The position numbers and the translations under genes were made by a program. This document shows, in pieces, positions 9,819-20,204 of a stretch of 64,000 nt of DNA. Below the pieces are notes generated by a model. It searched no databases. It saw only the letters and a program-made list of their open reading frames with translations, and was not told where the DNA came from. Source of the stretch: Aphrocallistes beatrix (Eukaryota > Porifera > Hexactinellida > Sceptrulophora > Aphrocallistidae); contig OY725493.1 in the NCBI GenBank assembly GCA_963281255.1, positions 2,045,550-2,109,549 on the forward strand, in the 5' to 3' direction. Within the stretch, counting starts at the first letter, position 1. Each line of letters opens with the position of its first letter.

Positions 9819-12539
9819 CTAGCTAGCCATCTCGTCCAAATTGAGGTTTCCTCCAATGGCGGAGAGAATCTTGTTAATCTTATCCAGTTCCTCTCCCAGG
9901 CCCGGGCCCGTCTCTTCCTGCTCTTGTCGCTGACTGAGCCTGGTGATGAGCAGGGCGGACTGCTGCAGCATATCATCCAGTTGCTGCTGGCAATTCCGAG
10001 CGGGCGGGGGCTCCTCCATCATACGCCGCATCTCACTCTGAAACGCCTGCTGTTTCATGATCTCCATCTTGATCAACTCAGGAGAGACATTCCTCTTCTG
10101 GTATGACCACCAGTCATCACTTCTGTCCATGTTCAGGATCCCCTCGCCCAGCCTCAGGTAGTAGGGAGACACCTCACTGTTGTAGCCTAAAATGCGTTAA
10201 TTAATTACATTTCTCAGATCTAGAAGAGTATGGCTTACTCAGTAATAGAAAATGCACAATATGACACGCTAAGAGAGTACAGGGCTTACTTGAACACAGC
10301 AAACTATCATCATCTCTGATGTCCCTATGTCCCAGTAGGGAGGAGAGTCTGTCTGTCTCCTGAGAGTTGATGTTAGCGAATGAGCTGTCGTATGAAGGAG
10401 CGAATGAGGAGAAAGACCCATAGTTGAGAGGTCTGATGGGGGCGAGAGATCCTCTGTAAATCCTCCTAGCTTGAGTACCGTTGTTATAAAACTTTTGTTT
10501 ATCTATTTCTCTGCGCCTTTTCAACTTCTTTTGCTTTTTTTCTAAGTTCCTACCCTGCCCCTTGCTCGCAATCGGTCTACTTCCCGTAGGGTGGGTGGCA
10601 GGCTCTGCAGCTCTGCTGTCTGCCACTGCAACCCGTGAGCTCTTCTGACTGAAGGAAGAAGGGAGGGGCAAGAGGGTCGTGTCCGGGATTGTGTTGTCTA
10701 CTGGCACTCTGCCTACTGTGTCGGTAGTGTGTTGTGTAATACTCTGGGGTGTCTCGGGACTCTTCCTGCTATTCGTCGTATTCGTGGGTGCTGTGCTGGC
10801 AGTTGGAGTAGAGTCAGGGCTAGGCTCATGGGGAGTTGTGGTGTGAGGTGTTTCACTCAGTAAGACAGGAACAGGCGCTCTCTTTGGACTGTGGATGTTA
10901 AGTAACAAACTCCGGTCTATACTCACTAAGAGCGGACCTATCCCCTCCCTTCTCTCCTCGAGGAGAGAGCCATCTGGGCCAGGAGGAGACCGTGGCACCT
11001 CTCTACGCTCCTGTGACTTGAGAGTGTCTCGTGCCATCTTGTCTAGTACCTTCACTCCGCTCTCTTTAATCTTCTTAGCGGCCTTGTAGTAGTAGGTGGT
11101 AGGCTTGTTGTAGGTCATGGCGTTCTGGCACATCAGAACGAAGTCCTGGTACAGCTGCTCTAAGGAAGGGTAGGCTCCCTCCTCTATCTTCTCTCGCATC
11201 TGTGAGAAGTCCATTGGTTGCGAGATGACGGCGGAGTACCCGGGGGCGATTTCATCCGTGACGGGAGAGCAGAATATCGCCTGCTGGTCCCTGCTCCTGA
11301 GGAGGTGGTAGCTCTCCCATTGCGCCTTCCCCATCTTCTCGCTGTGCCCCTCCTCCCACAGCTTCCTGTCCAACTCCAGCAGGTACTTGATGCATGCGTG
11401 CTTCTCATCTCTCTTCTTCCCCTTCTTCCCTCGCTTGGCTACGCGCTTTCTTGGGACGTGTCCAACTGCCTCCCCACCTGAAGGCGTGTGCTCACTCCTG
11501 CGACCGCTCTTCTTCGTATCCGGAATAGACTTCCCAGACTTCTTTCCAGGTTTCTGACTCTGAGCTATTTTAACGTCCGCTCTCAACCTCTGAGTTCGAA
11601 CTGTCTCCCTAGCTCCCCCCTCCCCATCTGTTGCACTCTCCCCTCCCGAAGAACAGCTGTGCGTATCGAATTCCCCTCTCGTCCCCCCACTCTCTAATAG
11701 CCCCTCCCTGTCCGAGTCCCCCTGAGAACTCTCAGAGTGGGTCTCCTCACCAGAGGACGCATTCGACTCCTTAGAGCTGTCCCCTTCACACTCCCCCTCG
11801 ACCATGTCCTTCCCCCCCACCTGTCCCTGCCCCGTGATCAGCTGGTCCGACACCTCGCTGCTGGTGTCGGACACGGAGGCGTACTCGTTGGTGCTGCTGC
11901 TGTTCTCTATCGGGATCGAGACGATCAGAGCTAGGGGCAGGGGGGAATAGGGATCAGGGGGCATGTCCTCTCCTGCCATGCTCGCATTGTCTGACTCCCC
12001 CTGGTGGGGAGGGTGCACTAACACCTCTCTATCATCTCTCCTCTCACTTCTGCCCTTCCTTCTCTGCTCGCGCTTAGAACGAGTCATGGACAGAACTCCA
12101 GAGTCTCCCTCTCCCCTCGCGGTTTCTTCTCTTAAGCTCGCGTCCGCTCTTCTAGAGGACCTCGTGAGTCTGGGGGGGTGCTCGCTCCCACTGATGGCTG
12201 TCAGCTTGAGGGACATCTCTCTCGCCTGAGGGAGCTTACCTGAAGGGTGCAGGGGGTCTGATCCCTGAGAGGAGAGGCTGGCGGTAGTGTGGCGCGTACT
12301 TTCTCTCCACTCCCTCCTCCTTCCAGCGATCTCTGGGGAGCTCTTCCTGGGGGACGTGACACCTACAAGATCCACGCCAGCTAAGTACCAGCAATATTCT
12401 ACAATCAGATGCAGAGAGGACATAGGGTCTCACCGGACGGAGGAGTCTCCTCTGCACTCTCAGACTCAGAGTTAGACTCCAGCTGATTCTTCGTTGAAGT
12501 GTCCGAGTCTGAATTGCTTTCATTACCAGCGTACTCCAT
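9819..12539 (-). CDS. BRD7/BRD9-like bromodomain protein (three exons)
   Basis: Proposed CDS: exons 12539-12434, 12362-10290 and 10186-9819. The joins are phase-consistent (G|GT and A|GC) with GT-AG borders, giving about 848 residues. The first exon supplies an acidic, serine-rich start (MEYAGNESNSDSD). The bromodomain lies around residues 355-475: FCSPVTDEIAPGYSAVI, QPMDF, CQNAMTYNKP with the acetyl-lysine-binding Asn, and YYYKAAKKI. Downstream, APIRPLNYGSFSSFAPSYDS followed by FANI is the BRD7/BRD9 DUF3512 signature. These proteins read acetylated histones in SWI/SNF (PBAF or ncBAF) complexes. The long, low-complexity Ser/Glu-rich N-terminus is larger than in vertebrate homologues. The last exon has a Glu/Gln-rich helix. 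The BRD7 versus BRD9 split cannot be decided here. The next gene upstream stops 242 bp away. Confidence 0.85.
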
Positions 12540-12781
12540 CCCGCTAGTTCGAATAACGGAGATATACAGCCTATATGAACCCTCACGAATGCAATCAGTT
12601 ATGTTGGAGTAATTACATGAAAATAAAGTTGGATTAAATTATTAATTCCTCTATATTAAAACCGGAAGTGATGGATTTTCGCCCTATATAGAGTATGCTC
12701 TTCTTTTAGAGACTGAACTTTAATTAAAATAATAGAGTAAAAACGAAAATAATATACATCGCAAGAAAAGATAAAACAAAT

Positions 12782-14842
12782 TCATGAGTGCTGACTCTCG
12801 GCTGTAGAGGTGTGAAGAAACAGTTGGGGGGACAGGGTAGAGGGTACAGTGTCTGTGGACTGAAGTGACAGGCTTGCCGCTTTCATCCCAGCAGAGACCG
12901 CCTCCTCTAGACTCCTCCCCTCCGTCAGTCCTGAGATGACTGTCCCGGCCAGGCAGTCCCCCGCCCCGGACACACTCACAATGTCAGACACGGGCACGCG
13001 CACGGCCGGGAAATGATAGGAGCGGAAGTGCTCTGACAGAACAGGTGTGAACTCGTGAGACAGCTGAGTGAGGAGCCGAGTGGAGCGTAGCATGTCCTGG
13101 TGTCTGACGGAGAGCAGCACCCCTTGGTCTCCCCTGGTCAGTAGGATGACAGGGACGTAGGGTAGTAGGTCCGAGCAGAGCCGGGCTATGGTGCCGGAGT
13201 CCTGAGGGGACACGGCCTGCTGGTCGCTCTTTAACACGACTCGGTGGATGGCCAGGAGCTCGTGGAGGTTGGGCGATATGAAGGAGGGGTAGAGGGGGGG
13301 AGCGGGGAGGGAGGGAGAGAGGAACTTGGTCGCCTTGTTCGTACAGGTAGGTTCGAACCAGGTGGGGACTCTGTTGGCAGCACACAGCTGGAGGAGGTGT
13401 GAGAGAGTGGCATGTGGGAGGTTGCCATCGAACACCACCAGAGGAGACCTGGCTATCAGGTCTGAGATCTCGTCGACCACCTGAGGTGTTAAGGACTGGA
13501 GCACTTCCATGTCCGCGATGCCGTACATCAGCTCCCCCGCCTGGTCCAGGAGCGAACAGTACTTGGCAGTTCTGGCGCCTTCTACCCTCCTCACGCGCCC
13601 TGGGTCTGCTAGCTCAGAGAGGACCAGGTCCCCGAACGCGTCCCTCCCCACCACGGACACGAAATCACAGCCGGGGCCCACCTGTGTCAGACACTGGGCC
13701 AGGTTGCGCCCCACTCCCCCCAGGCTGTGTCGTATCCACCCCTCATTCGTCTGGTGCCGCGCCACCTCGCTCTCCACCCGCAGCAGCAGGTCCAAGTTAA
13801 TGGCCCCCACCACTACAGGCCGCCCGGAAGCAGCCTCCTCCACAGCGCAGGTGTGAACTCCGCGCCTAGAGCTGTGAGAGAGACAGGTGGCGATCTGTCC
13901 GCCTACCACGGCGTTGTTCTTCAGGAGAGATAGGTTAGCTCGTAATGAGCGACCGTGCGTCCCCTCCCTCACGTACTCCAGGAGGAACGGGGTCAGGTCG
14001 CGACCCTTCACGCCGCTACTATCGGCTGCACTCATCCCAGACGCGATTAGCTGATCTATCTCTTCCATAGCAACCGATTCTGCCTCTGGAATGGGAACAC
14101 ATATCAAAACACCGCTATTCAGACCCATCTGATGATTGGTTGAGATTATTTTGCTGACGTCAGAGATCGAGTCTACTCTCAGAGGGGTGTTGACACCACT
14201 GCTCGGAGAGAAGAACCCTGGGATCTGGTCAGCCCCTAGGGTGCATACTGTCACCCCCTGTGTCTCTAGCACCTCCAGGGTCCGCTCTACGTCCAGGATA
14301 CTCTTAACACCTGCACATACCACCGCTAACGGGGTGCGACCCATCTCCGTGAGGTCCGCACTCACGTCCATACTCTTCTCGCCCCCTTCGTGCACCCCTC
14401 CCAGCCCTCCTGTCACGAACAGCTTGATCCCCGCCCAGTGCGCCAGGATCATCCCTCCGCTCACAGTGGTGCCCCCGCTGAGTCCCGCGGACATGCAGGG
14501 CGCCAGATCTCTCCTCGACACCTTCACCAGCGAGCGGTCAGGGGTGCACAGCCTCTCCAGCTGGGCGCGGGACACGCCCACCCTGAGAGTCCCGTCCAGC
14601 AGGGCCGTGGTGGCGGGCACCGCTCCCTGCCGCCGGATGAGAGCCTCCATCGCCCGCGCGGCGGAGAGGTTGTGCGGGTACGGCAGCCCATGGGTCAGGA
14701 CAGCTGACTCCAGCGCCACCACGGGGGAGTTGGATGAGAGGGCTTCTGACACCTCTGCGCTGATGAGGAGCGAATCCTTGGAGAAGTGGCGCGGTTTCGT
14801 GAGAAGAGGAAGCACACTCTTCACCGCTCTGAACAGCTGCAT
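12782..14842 (-). CDS. Bifunctional pseudouridine-5'-phosphate glycosidase / PfkB-type pseudouridine kinase
   Basis: A 686-residue intronless fusion. Residues 1-25 are basic and hydroxyl-rich without acids (MQLFRAVKSVLPLLTKPRHF), suggesting a mitochondrial presequence. Residues about 28-325 are the PsuG fold: VVALESAVLTHGLPYPHN, SGGTTVSGGM, FVTGGLGGVHEG, SMDVSADLTEMGRTP and VVCAGVKSILD. Residues about 345-670 are a PfkB sugar kinase beginning VVVGAINLDLLLRVE and ending with the catalytic motif SVSGAGDCLAG. Together the domains would phosphorylate pseudouridine and split the phosphate product to uracil plus ribose 5-phosphate, salvaging modified-RNA breakdown products. Bacteria usually encode these as separate genes psuK and psuG; fused forms are known in eukaryotes. 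A good splice acceptor (TTTCTGATTCTTGCAG) lies 12 bp before the ATG. Confidence 0.93.
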   Translation of the reverse strand: MQLFRAVKSVLPLLTKPRHFSKDSLLISAEVSEALSSNSPVVALESAVLTHGLPYPHNLSAARAMEALIRRQGAVPATTALLDGTLRVGVSRAQLERLCTPDRSLVKVSRRDLAPCMSAGLSGGTTVSGGMILAHWAGIKLFVTGGLGGVHEGGEKSMDVSADLTEMGRTPLAVVCAGVKSILDVERTLEVLETQGVTVCTLGADQIPGFFSPSSGVNTPLRVDSISDVSKIISTNHQMGLNSGVLICVPIPEAESVAMEEIDQLIASGMSAADSSGVKGRDLTPFLLEYVREGTHGRSLRANLSLLKNNAVVGGQIATCLSHSSRRGVHTCAVEEAASGRPVVVGAINLDLLLRVESEVARHQTNEGWIRHSLGGVGRNLAQCLTQVGPGCDFVSVVGRDAFGDLVLSELADPGRVRRVEGARTAKYCSLLDQAGELMYGIADMEVLQSLTPQVVDEISDLIARSPLVVFDGNLPHATLSHLLQLCAANRVPTWFEPTCTNKATKFLSPSLPAPPLYPSFISPNLHELLAIHRVVLKSDQQAVSPQDSGTIARLCSDLLPYVPVILLTRGDQGVLLSVRHQDMLRSTRLLTQLSHEFTPVLSEHFRSYHFPAVRVPVSDIVSVSGAGDCLAGTVISGLTEGRSLEEAVSAGMKAASLSLQSTDTVPSTLSPQLFLHTSTAESQHS

Positions 14843-15555
14843 GAGTTACGCTGGCTGCAAGAATCAGAAATTAAGGACTGACCAATGAACTGAGCAACAT
14901 TGAGAACTCAGTTAGGAGCGGAAGCATGAATAATATCACAGAAGTACGGTCTAGTTGGACAGGCCTAATTAATCTCTCATTTCGAAACGAAAACAACCTG
15001 ATTGTATTTGTTTAGACAGATTACCGTGAAAGGCTCTAGCTTGTTACACTACATTCACTGCTACTAAATTAACCCTATCTAACCTAGCCGACATAGGCGT
15101 CGATGATGGGGACCTGCTATGATACTACAACACTAAATTTTCATTTTTGTTTGCTTGTTTTTTTATCCGAATTGATTGAAGAACTGGCAAGTCGTAGGGA
15201 TATGAAAATTGGCATGTATTAAGTTCGAATATATAATCGGGACATTTGGACCTAGAGGGATCCTGAAATATCTGTTATTATTTTAGTATTTAACTGTATG
15301 TAGAATGTATACATTCATTGTCTTGTGATTACCGTTACCCTCTATGCATGGATGTTGCCTATTTTCTAATAGAAACAATATATATAAGCTATATTCCGGG
15401 TTTTTGTTACTTTTCAAATATTGGCGCCAATGTTAGTCGATGCAGTTCATTATCCTAGCGCCTTTTAAAATAATGCCATAATAAATACTAGATTGACCAA
15501 GATGTTTCAAATATGGTATTGATTTCGTCAAGTATAATTAATATTTGTAGTCCTT
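14843..15555. other. Intergenic spacer with a Helitron-like scrap
   Basis: Holds the 5' region of the glycosidase/kinase gene and the 3' region of the Rieske gene. Around 15160-15230 there is a fragment of the Helitron-like family (GAATTGATTGAAGAACTGGC and ATGAAAATTGGCATGTA). Nothing else was recognised. Confidence 0.45.
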
Positions 15556-16329
15556 TTAACCAACAACTAATTCGTCCCCAGAAAGTTCATACGGAGGAAT
15601 CTCCAGATTGAGAGGAGCAGGTCCCTTCCTTATCCGTCCGGAGGCATCATAGTGCGAACCATGACAGGGACAAAAGTAGCCATTATAGTCCCCAGCATGG
15701 GATATAGGCACACACCCCAGATGCGTACACACCCCGATCAGTACCAGCCACTTCGGGTTGGTCGCCCTCTCTGAGTCGTGCTGCGGGTCTTTGAGGTCCT
15801 CCATCGGAGTATTCAGCATATCTTCCACTTCTTCGTCAGTGCGATGTCGGATGAAGAGGGGCTTGCCCCTCCACTTGACTGTAAAATTTTTACCTTCCTG
15901 AATTCCTGACAGGTCGATTTCAGCAGATGCCAAAGCTTTGACATCTGCGGCCATAGATAGTGATGCAAGTGCGCCATTCACTATCGCCTTGCCCAAGGTC
16001 ACCGTCACTATTCCACCTCCAGCCATGATTAGGTAGGTGAACGCCTTCCTTGATATCTCCCTGTCCTCCTTATCCTCTAAGGTCCTCTTGAGAGAGGATT
16101 TCCTGCGGTAGTAAGAGAAGTCGGGAGCCGGGACGTCTGTATGAGCAAATCGCCGCTGGGCGATTGGGATATGACTTGAGCGGGTGGAAAGCGGAGAGGG
16201 TAAACTGGGAGGGATCGCCAATCCAATGGATGGGTTCACTTCCGCCGACATATAGACGTCCGGAGTATACCTGATAGGAATGTGGTGGCTAACCAAACGC
16301 GTACTGCGCACAAGGCGCGTTACTATCAT
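15556..16329 (-). CDS. UQCRFS1: Cytochrome b-c1 complex Rieske iron-sulfur subunit, mitochondrial
   Basis: 257 residues from the ATG at 16329. The open frame extends 62 codons further upstream to 16515, but those codons read through repetitive DNA and give no sensible presequence, whereas MIVTRLVRSTRLVSHH is an Arg-rich targeting sequence. After the presequence comes the mature N-terminus (DVPAPDFSYYRRKS), a glycine-rich transmembrane helix (TYLIMAGGGIVTVTLG), the hinge (ALASAEIDLSGI) and the soluble 2Fe-2S domain with box 1 CTHLGC and box 2 CPCHGSHYDASG. All two Cys, two His cluster ligands and the disulfide cysteines are present. The protein passes electrons from ubiquinol to cytochrome c1. 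Human UQCRFS1 has 274 residues. Confidence 0.95.
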   Translation of the reverse strand: MIVTRLVRSTRLVSHHIPIRYTPDVYMSAEVNPSIGLAIPPSLPSPLSTRSSHIPIAQRRFAHTDVPAPDFSYYRRKSSLKRTLEDKEDREISRKAFTYLIMAGGGIVTVTLGKAIVNGALASLSMAADVKALASAEIDLSGIQEGKNFTVKWRGKPLFIRHRTDEEVEDMLNTPMEDLKDPQHDSERATNPKWLVLIGVCTHLGCVPISHAGDYNGYFCPCHGSHYDASGRIRKGPAPLNLEIPPYELSGDELVVG

Positions 16330-17080
16330 TCTAATGTTGTTGACAAAAACCTGTTGAAAGTCAGATAGCAAGCATCCTGTAGTGCAGGGCCGTAGCCACC
16401 GGTCCAATTGGTCCGTTTCAACCTGACCATTTTTGACCAATTTAGCCTCAAAAGGGACAATTTTGTACGATCGGACTGGTTTCAACCTGACCACTTTTAG
16501 TCTCAACCGGACCATTTCACACCTGGTGACTAGTAGTGTAAAAGATTACATTATTTATTTATCAAGGTTATATTCTCAGTATCACCCCTAGACACCGGAA
16601 AGCGAAAATAATTAAAAAGGGACGAAATTTCTGGAAGCCTGTAACGAAGTAATCTGTAATAAGCTGTCCGGGGAACAACTACTACGAAGTAACTGTCTCC
16701 CGGACAAAATGTGCTCCCCCAGATATTCAAAGCAAATAAAACTAAGAAATTGTTGAAAAATTAGTCAAACCGATGAGAGGAGTCTTCGGAGCGAATTTAT
16801 ATTTTTAAAACGACAAAAAAGAAGCAAATTATGAAACAAACGTTGTCAACTCCTTCATTGTACAACTGTGAACAAAAAAAGATAAAATATGGATAATATA
16901 GTTTTTAAAATGCCAAATTCAAAATCTAAAAATCAACATCCTCTCAAATCACTATGTCCACAGTTAAAAGCAAGTTTCTAGCCTATTTTTGAGATTTGTT
17001 TACTTTATGTATCTATTGTAAACAAAAGTAAATTTATGCATAAATTTATCGATAAATGTATTGATAAGTTTATCAATAAA
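16330..17080. other. Repeat-rich intergenic region
   Basis: Around 16385-16520 the phrase TTTCAACCTGACCA appears twice about 65 bp apart next to CAGGGCCGTAGCCACCGG, which resembles a hAT-type terminus, but no partner end was found. Around 16970-17040 lies a partial copy of the 141-bp unit. No gene was seen. Confidence 0.4.
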
Positions 17081-17300
17081 TCTTATATATTAAAACGCTA
17101 GGATTCTTTTTTTGTGTTTGTCCGAATTGATTGAAGAATTGGGAAGTCATAGAGATATGAAAATTGGCATGTAGGTGTAAAATGATATGACTACGATTAA
17201 GTTCTAAGATCTAAGCGAAATTTTCACACCTCTGAAAAAAAATGGAAAACAATTTTTCACACCTTTTCAATACAATACTACGTAGCAATATATAAGAATA
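17081..17300 (+). mobile_element. Helitron-like 5' portion
   Basis: Starts A|TCTTATATATTAAAACGCTA at 17081 and carries the family core: TCCGAATTGATTGAAGAATT, AAATTGGCATGTAGGTG and AAGTTCTAAGATCTAAGCG. It runs into unique sequence near 17275-17300; the P-like element starts 300 bp later. Confidence 0.6.
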
Positions 17301-17600
17301 TTTGGCTATTTCGACATATACCGAATCAGTGGCAAAGGCCAGTGTTTTACAATGGACGATGGATCATCGTAGCTACTTCCATTTTATGTATAAAAGCTAC
17401 TTCTGCATTATCCACAGCATATATGGTCAGTTGCACACACTTTATCTTTTGGATCATGGATGTAGTAGTTTTTCGATCTTAAAAGATTTAGAAGAACATA
17501 TTTCAATGCATTAAAACATCTATCAGGATATTCCAATGAGATAATTCCAGTTTATCTCTTTTTGAACTGGATTCTTTGATTACTTTCGATATATATTGAC
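17301..17600. other. No gene seen
   Basis: A 70-codon frame at 17302-17514 has no domain and no start context. The sequence is AT-rich and lies between a Helitron-like copy and the P-like element. Confidence 0.35.
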
Positions 17601-17719
17601 CGTGACCTACGTAATAAAAGGCCCTGGCACCAGTTCTAAAATATGGACCATGGACATGTTACCAGGTCACCCGATTATTTGACAATAATTGAAGTTTTTT
17701 TTGCGTGTGTGTGTGTTTG

Positions 17720-18162
17720 TCCGAATTGACTACGATTAAGTTCTAAGATCTAAGCGAAATTTTCACACCTCTACAAAAAAAATGGAAAACGATTTTTCAC
17801 ACCTTTTCTATACAGAATAGATGACTACACTAATCACAATGGAAATCATCGTACGGCAAGGGGTTTTTAATGGTGTAGATTCTGAAAATCGTACTTTTGA
17901 ATCTATGTGATAAATTATTTGTTAACTTTTGTATATACATAAAGTAAACAAATTCCAAAATTAGGCTAGAGACTAGCTTCCAACGGTTGACATGGAGTTT
18001 CCAGGGGTGTAGATCTAGAATATTATATTTTCGGATCTATATGATAAATTATTTTTAACTTTTGATTAAATATTTATATTAATTAAGAATAGGCTAGATT
18101 GAGTACTGTAACTCCAGGCGCCCGCAAGCCGCGCAGCGCAAGCAAGCGAAGCGCGCTTGTAC
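17720..18162 (+). mobile_element. Helitron-like fragment nested in the P-like element
   Basis: Contains the AAGTTCTAAGATCTAAGCG core, then the 141-bp-unit sequence in inverted orientation, then the GC-rich 3' terminus (GCAAGCCGCGCAGCGCAAGC and a CAAGCG/CGCTTG hairpin) ending near 18162. The 5' terminus is missing. Confidence 0.55.
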
Positions 18163-18271
18163 CTATATATTTCTTATTCCCTTCTGACTTCTGCTGTTTA
18201 CCTCTAAAGATAAATTCGATTTCTCTTATTATTCATTTCAATGTAATTAGCCTTTTTTATACATATATTGA

Positions 18272-19346
18272 ATGCCTGATAAATGCTCTGTTCCAGGCTG
18301 TACAAGCAATTACAGATATGTTGGTGTTTCAGATTACCCTAATGCTCCAGTTTTTAAACTATCTACTGGACCTCCAGAACGTGTAGTCGTGTACACACAT
18401 GGTTACGAGCGATTCATCGTGAAAATATTTCTGATGTCAAGAATATTTCCGTTTGTGTAAATCATTTTTCGTGAGGAAGACATCATTAGAAACTTTAAAA
18501 TATTACAGCCTGATGGTACTTATACTAACATGCCTCGGAAGAAATGTAGATTATCAGATGATATTTCCAAACTGTCCTTCTTACCTTTCGTCAACTCAAC
18601 CGAAACCTGTTCGTCTCTCTCGTGATGAGAAAGATGCTGAATTGTTTCCCAAGGCAATTAAACAGAACAGAGAGCAACAAGTTATCGATGAAGCAACTTA
18701 TAAATACATTCCAACAACCTAAAAACAAATTTTTTAAAAAGCCACTTCCTAAGATTGTTAACTAAAATTGTTTTCTCAAGATACAGAAGCAGGAAAGTGT
18801 AAGAATAATTCACTAAGCGACTTTCTCACAACACCACACCGAGAACCAGTCACAAGATAGTTCCTTAAATTTAGAAGACTACATGGTCGATCTTTCTAGA
18901 ATTGTAATGAGCAAAGAAGTTCTACAATCTCTGGTCTTCATTGCAGGATATGCTGTTCATGCATATCTGAAATCTAATTCAGTATGTGAGGCATGTCTTA
19001 CCTTTCTCACAGAAGATAAAACTATTGCTATTGATGAGTCGAAGTTCAGTTTAATTCAGATAATCGTGGATCCCTCAAGTGGCCATCTAACGTTGTTGTT
19101 GAATCCATTGTTTTGGTTTGGAAATGCTTTTCTATCATAGAACAAAATGAATCACTCCTGAAACAATTTTCAACAGGCCCTTCCCGTGAAATACTAGTTC
19201 AATTATCAATAATTCTCATTGAATTAGAAAATAACGAAGATTGGAGAAGTTGTCCATGTTGCTGTACACTTGGTTGGGATATTCTCAGCAAACTTGTAAC
19301 AGTCACTAGCAATTGCATCATCGGGAATAAAGTGAAAAAAAGTTAG
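18272..19346 (+). pseudogene. THAP-domain transposase remnant
   Basis: The N-terminal part starts MPDKCSVPGCTSNY, the first Cys pair of a C2CH THAP zinc finger. The second pair, CVNHF, appears in another frame near 18455-18470, so at least one frameshift and a stop break the domain. The C-terminal part (18883-19346, again in two frames) has LVFIAGYAVHAYLKS, CEACLTFL and WKCFSIIEQNESLL, typical of the tail of P-element/THAP9 transposases. The central RNase H-like catalytic region is missing, so the copy is internally deleted and inactive. Confidence 0.7.
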
Positions 19347-19555
19347 CATCTGTCTTTTAGATTTCTGTTTGATTATTCACATACGTAATTTCTGTTCCTC
19401 TAGATTACTTATGCTCAATTATAATGATTCCAATATATGGTATAATATACAATGATTCTAATAGATCTATTATGTTAACATCAAGTCAGCCTGGTAACAT
19501 GTCCATGGTCCATATTTTAGAACTGGTGCCAGGGCCTTTTATTACGTAGGTCACG

Positions 19556-19979
19556 TATTGATCTATCTTCGTTAACTTCACAGGAATTTGCAGTTTGCCA
19601 TTATTTATTGTATAATCGAACATTGTTTGTATTTCTCTAATATTATTTTACCAACTTATATTTTGCTTCACCAATTTATCTTCCCTCGACGGGGTAACTT
19701 TGGACGAGGCAACGGATTTCATAAAAACCTTTATTTGTTCAATCTCTTTTGATCTCTTTGAGGGAAAGGTAAGGTAATTCCTGATTTACAAGTAAAAATT
19801 TTAATAAATTTTGGCTGGAATGAATTTCCTGAAAATACGAGGGATTACTGCACCTGAGCTGTGTTATTGCAAATGTTCTTGCTTTACCAAAAAAAAGGAC
19901 ATTGGTTTTGCTGTGATATTCTGGCCCCACCACGTAGCAACTCCACATACAAATACAAAATATACAAAATTTTAATAAA
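19556..19979. other. No gene seen
   Basis: AT-rich sequence between the P-like element and the 57-bp tandem repeat. No domain-bearing frame. Confidence 0.35.
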
Positions 19980-19982
19980 AAT

Positions 19983-20159
19983 TATACACACCGCACACGA
20001 CCTATATCTAACACACACTATCAAGGGTAAAAAGCTGTATATACACATGGCACACAACCTATATCTAACACACACTATCAAGGGTAAAAGCTGTATATAC
20101 ACTATGGCACACAACCTATATCTAACACACACTATCAAAAGTAAAAGCTGTATATACAT
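19983..20159. repeat. Tandem repeat, 57-bp period, three copies
   Basis: The phrase CCTATATCTAACACACACTA begins at 20001, 20058 and 20115. The unit drifts by one or two bases in the first and third copies. The frames covering it on both strands are repeat translations, not genes. Confidence 0.9.
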
Positions 20160-20204
20160 ATTTGACACCCCCTTCACAAACTATACATCGCAGACCACCT
20201 ATCT

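Larger units (their letters stand above)
17601..19555 (+). mobile_element. P-element/THAP9-like transposon relic with 66-bp perfect terminal inverted repeats
   Basis: Bases 17601-17666 and 19490-19555 are perfect inverted repeats of each other over 66 bp, starting CGTGACCTACGTAATAAAAG. The flanks are similar (ATATTGAC left, TATTGATC right), compatible with a degraded 8-bp duplication. Inside are remnants of a THAP-domain transposase. A Helitron-like fragment has invaded the left part (about 17720-18162). Total length is 1,955 bp. Confidence 0.85.

Noticed and set aside
12225-12245. Tiny intron in the BRD-like gene (GTAAGC...CTCAG)
   Set aside because: The candidate would be about 14 nt, too short to splice; the frame reads through.
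13399-14888. Long plus-strand frames opposite the glycosidase/kinase gene
   Set aside because: Antisense shadows of a GC-richer coding region; no domains, and the minus frame has full catalytic motifs.
16330-16515. N-terminal extension of the Rieske frame
   Set aside because: Sixty-two codons of duplicated TTTCAACCTGACCA-type sequence with no targeting character; the ATG at 16329 gives a normal presequence.
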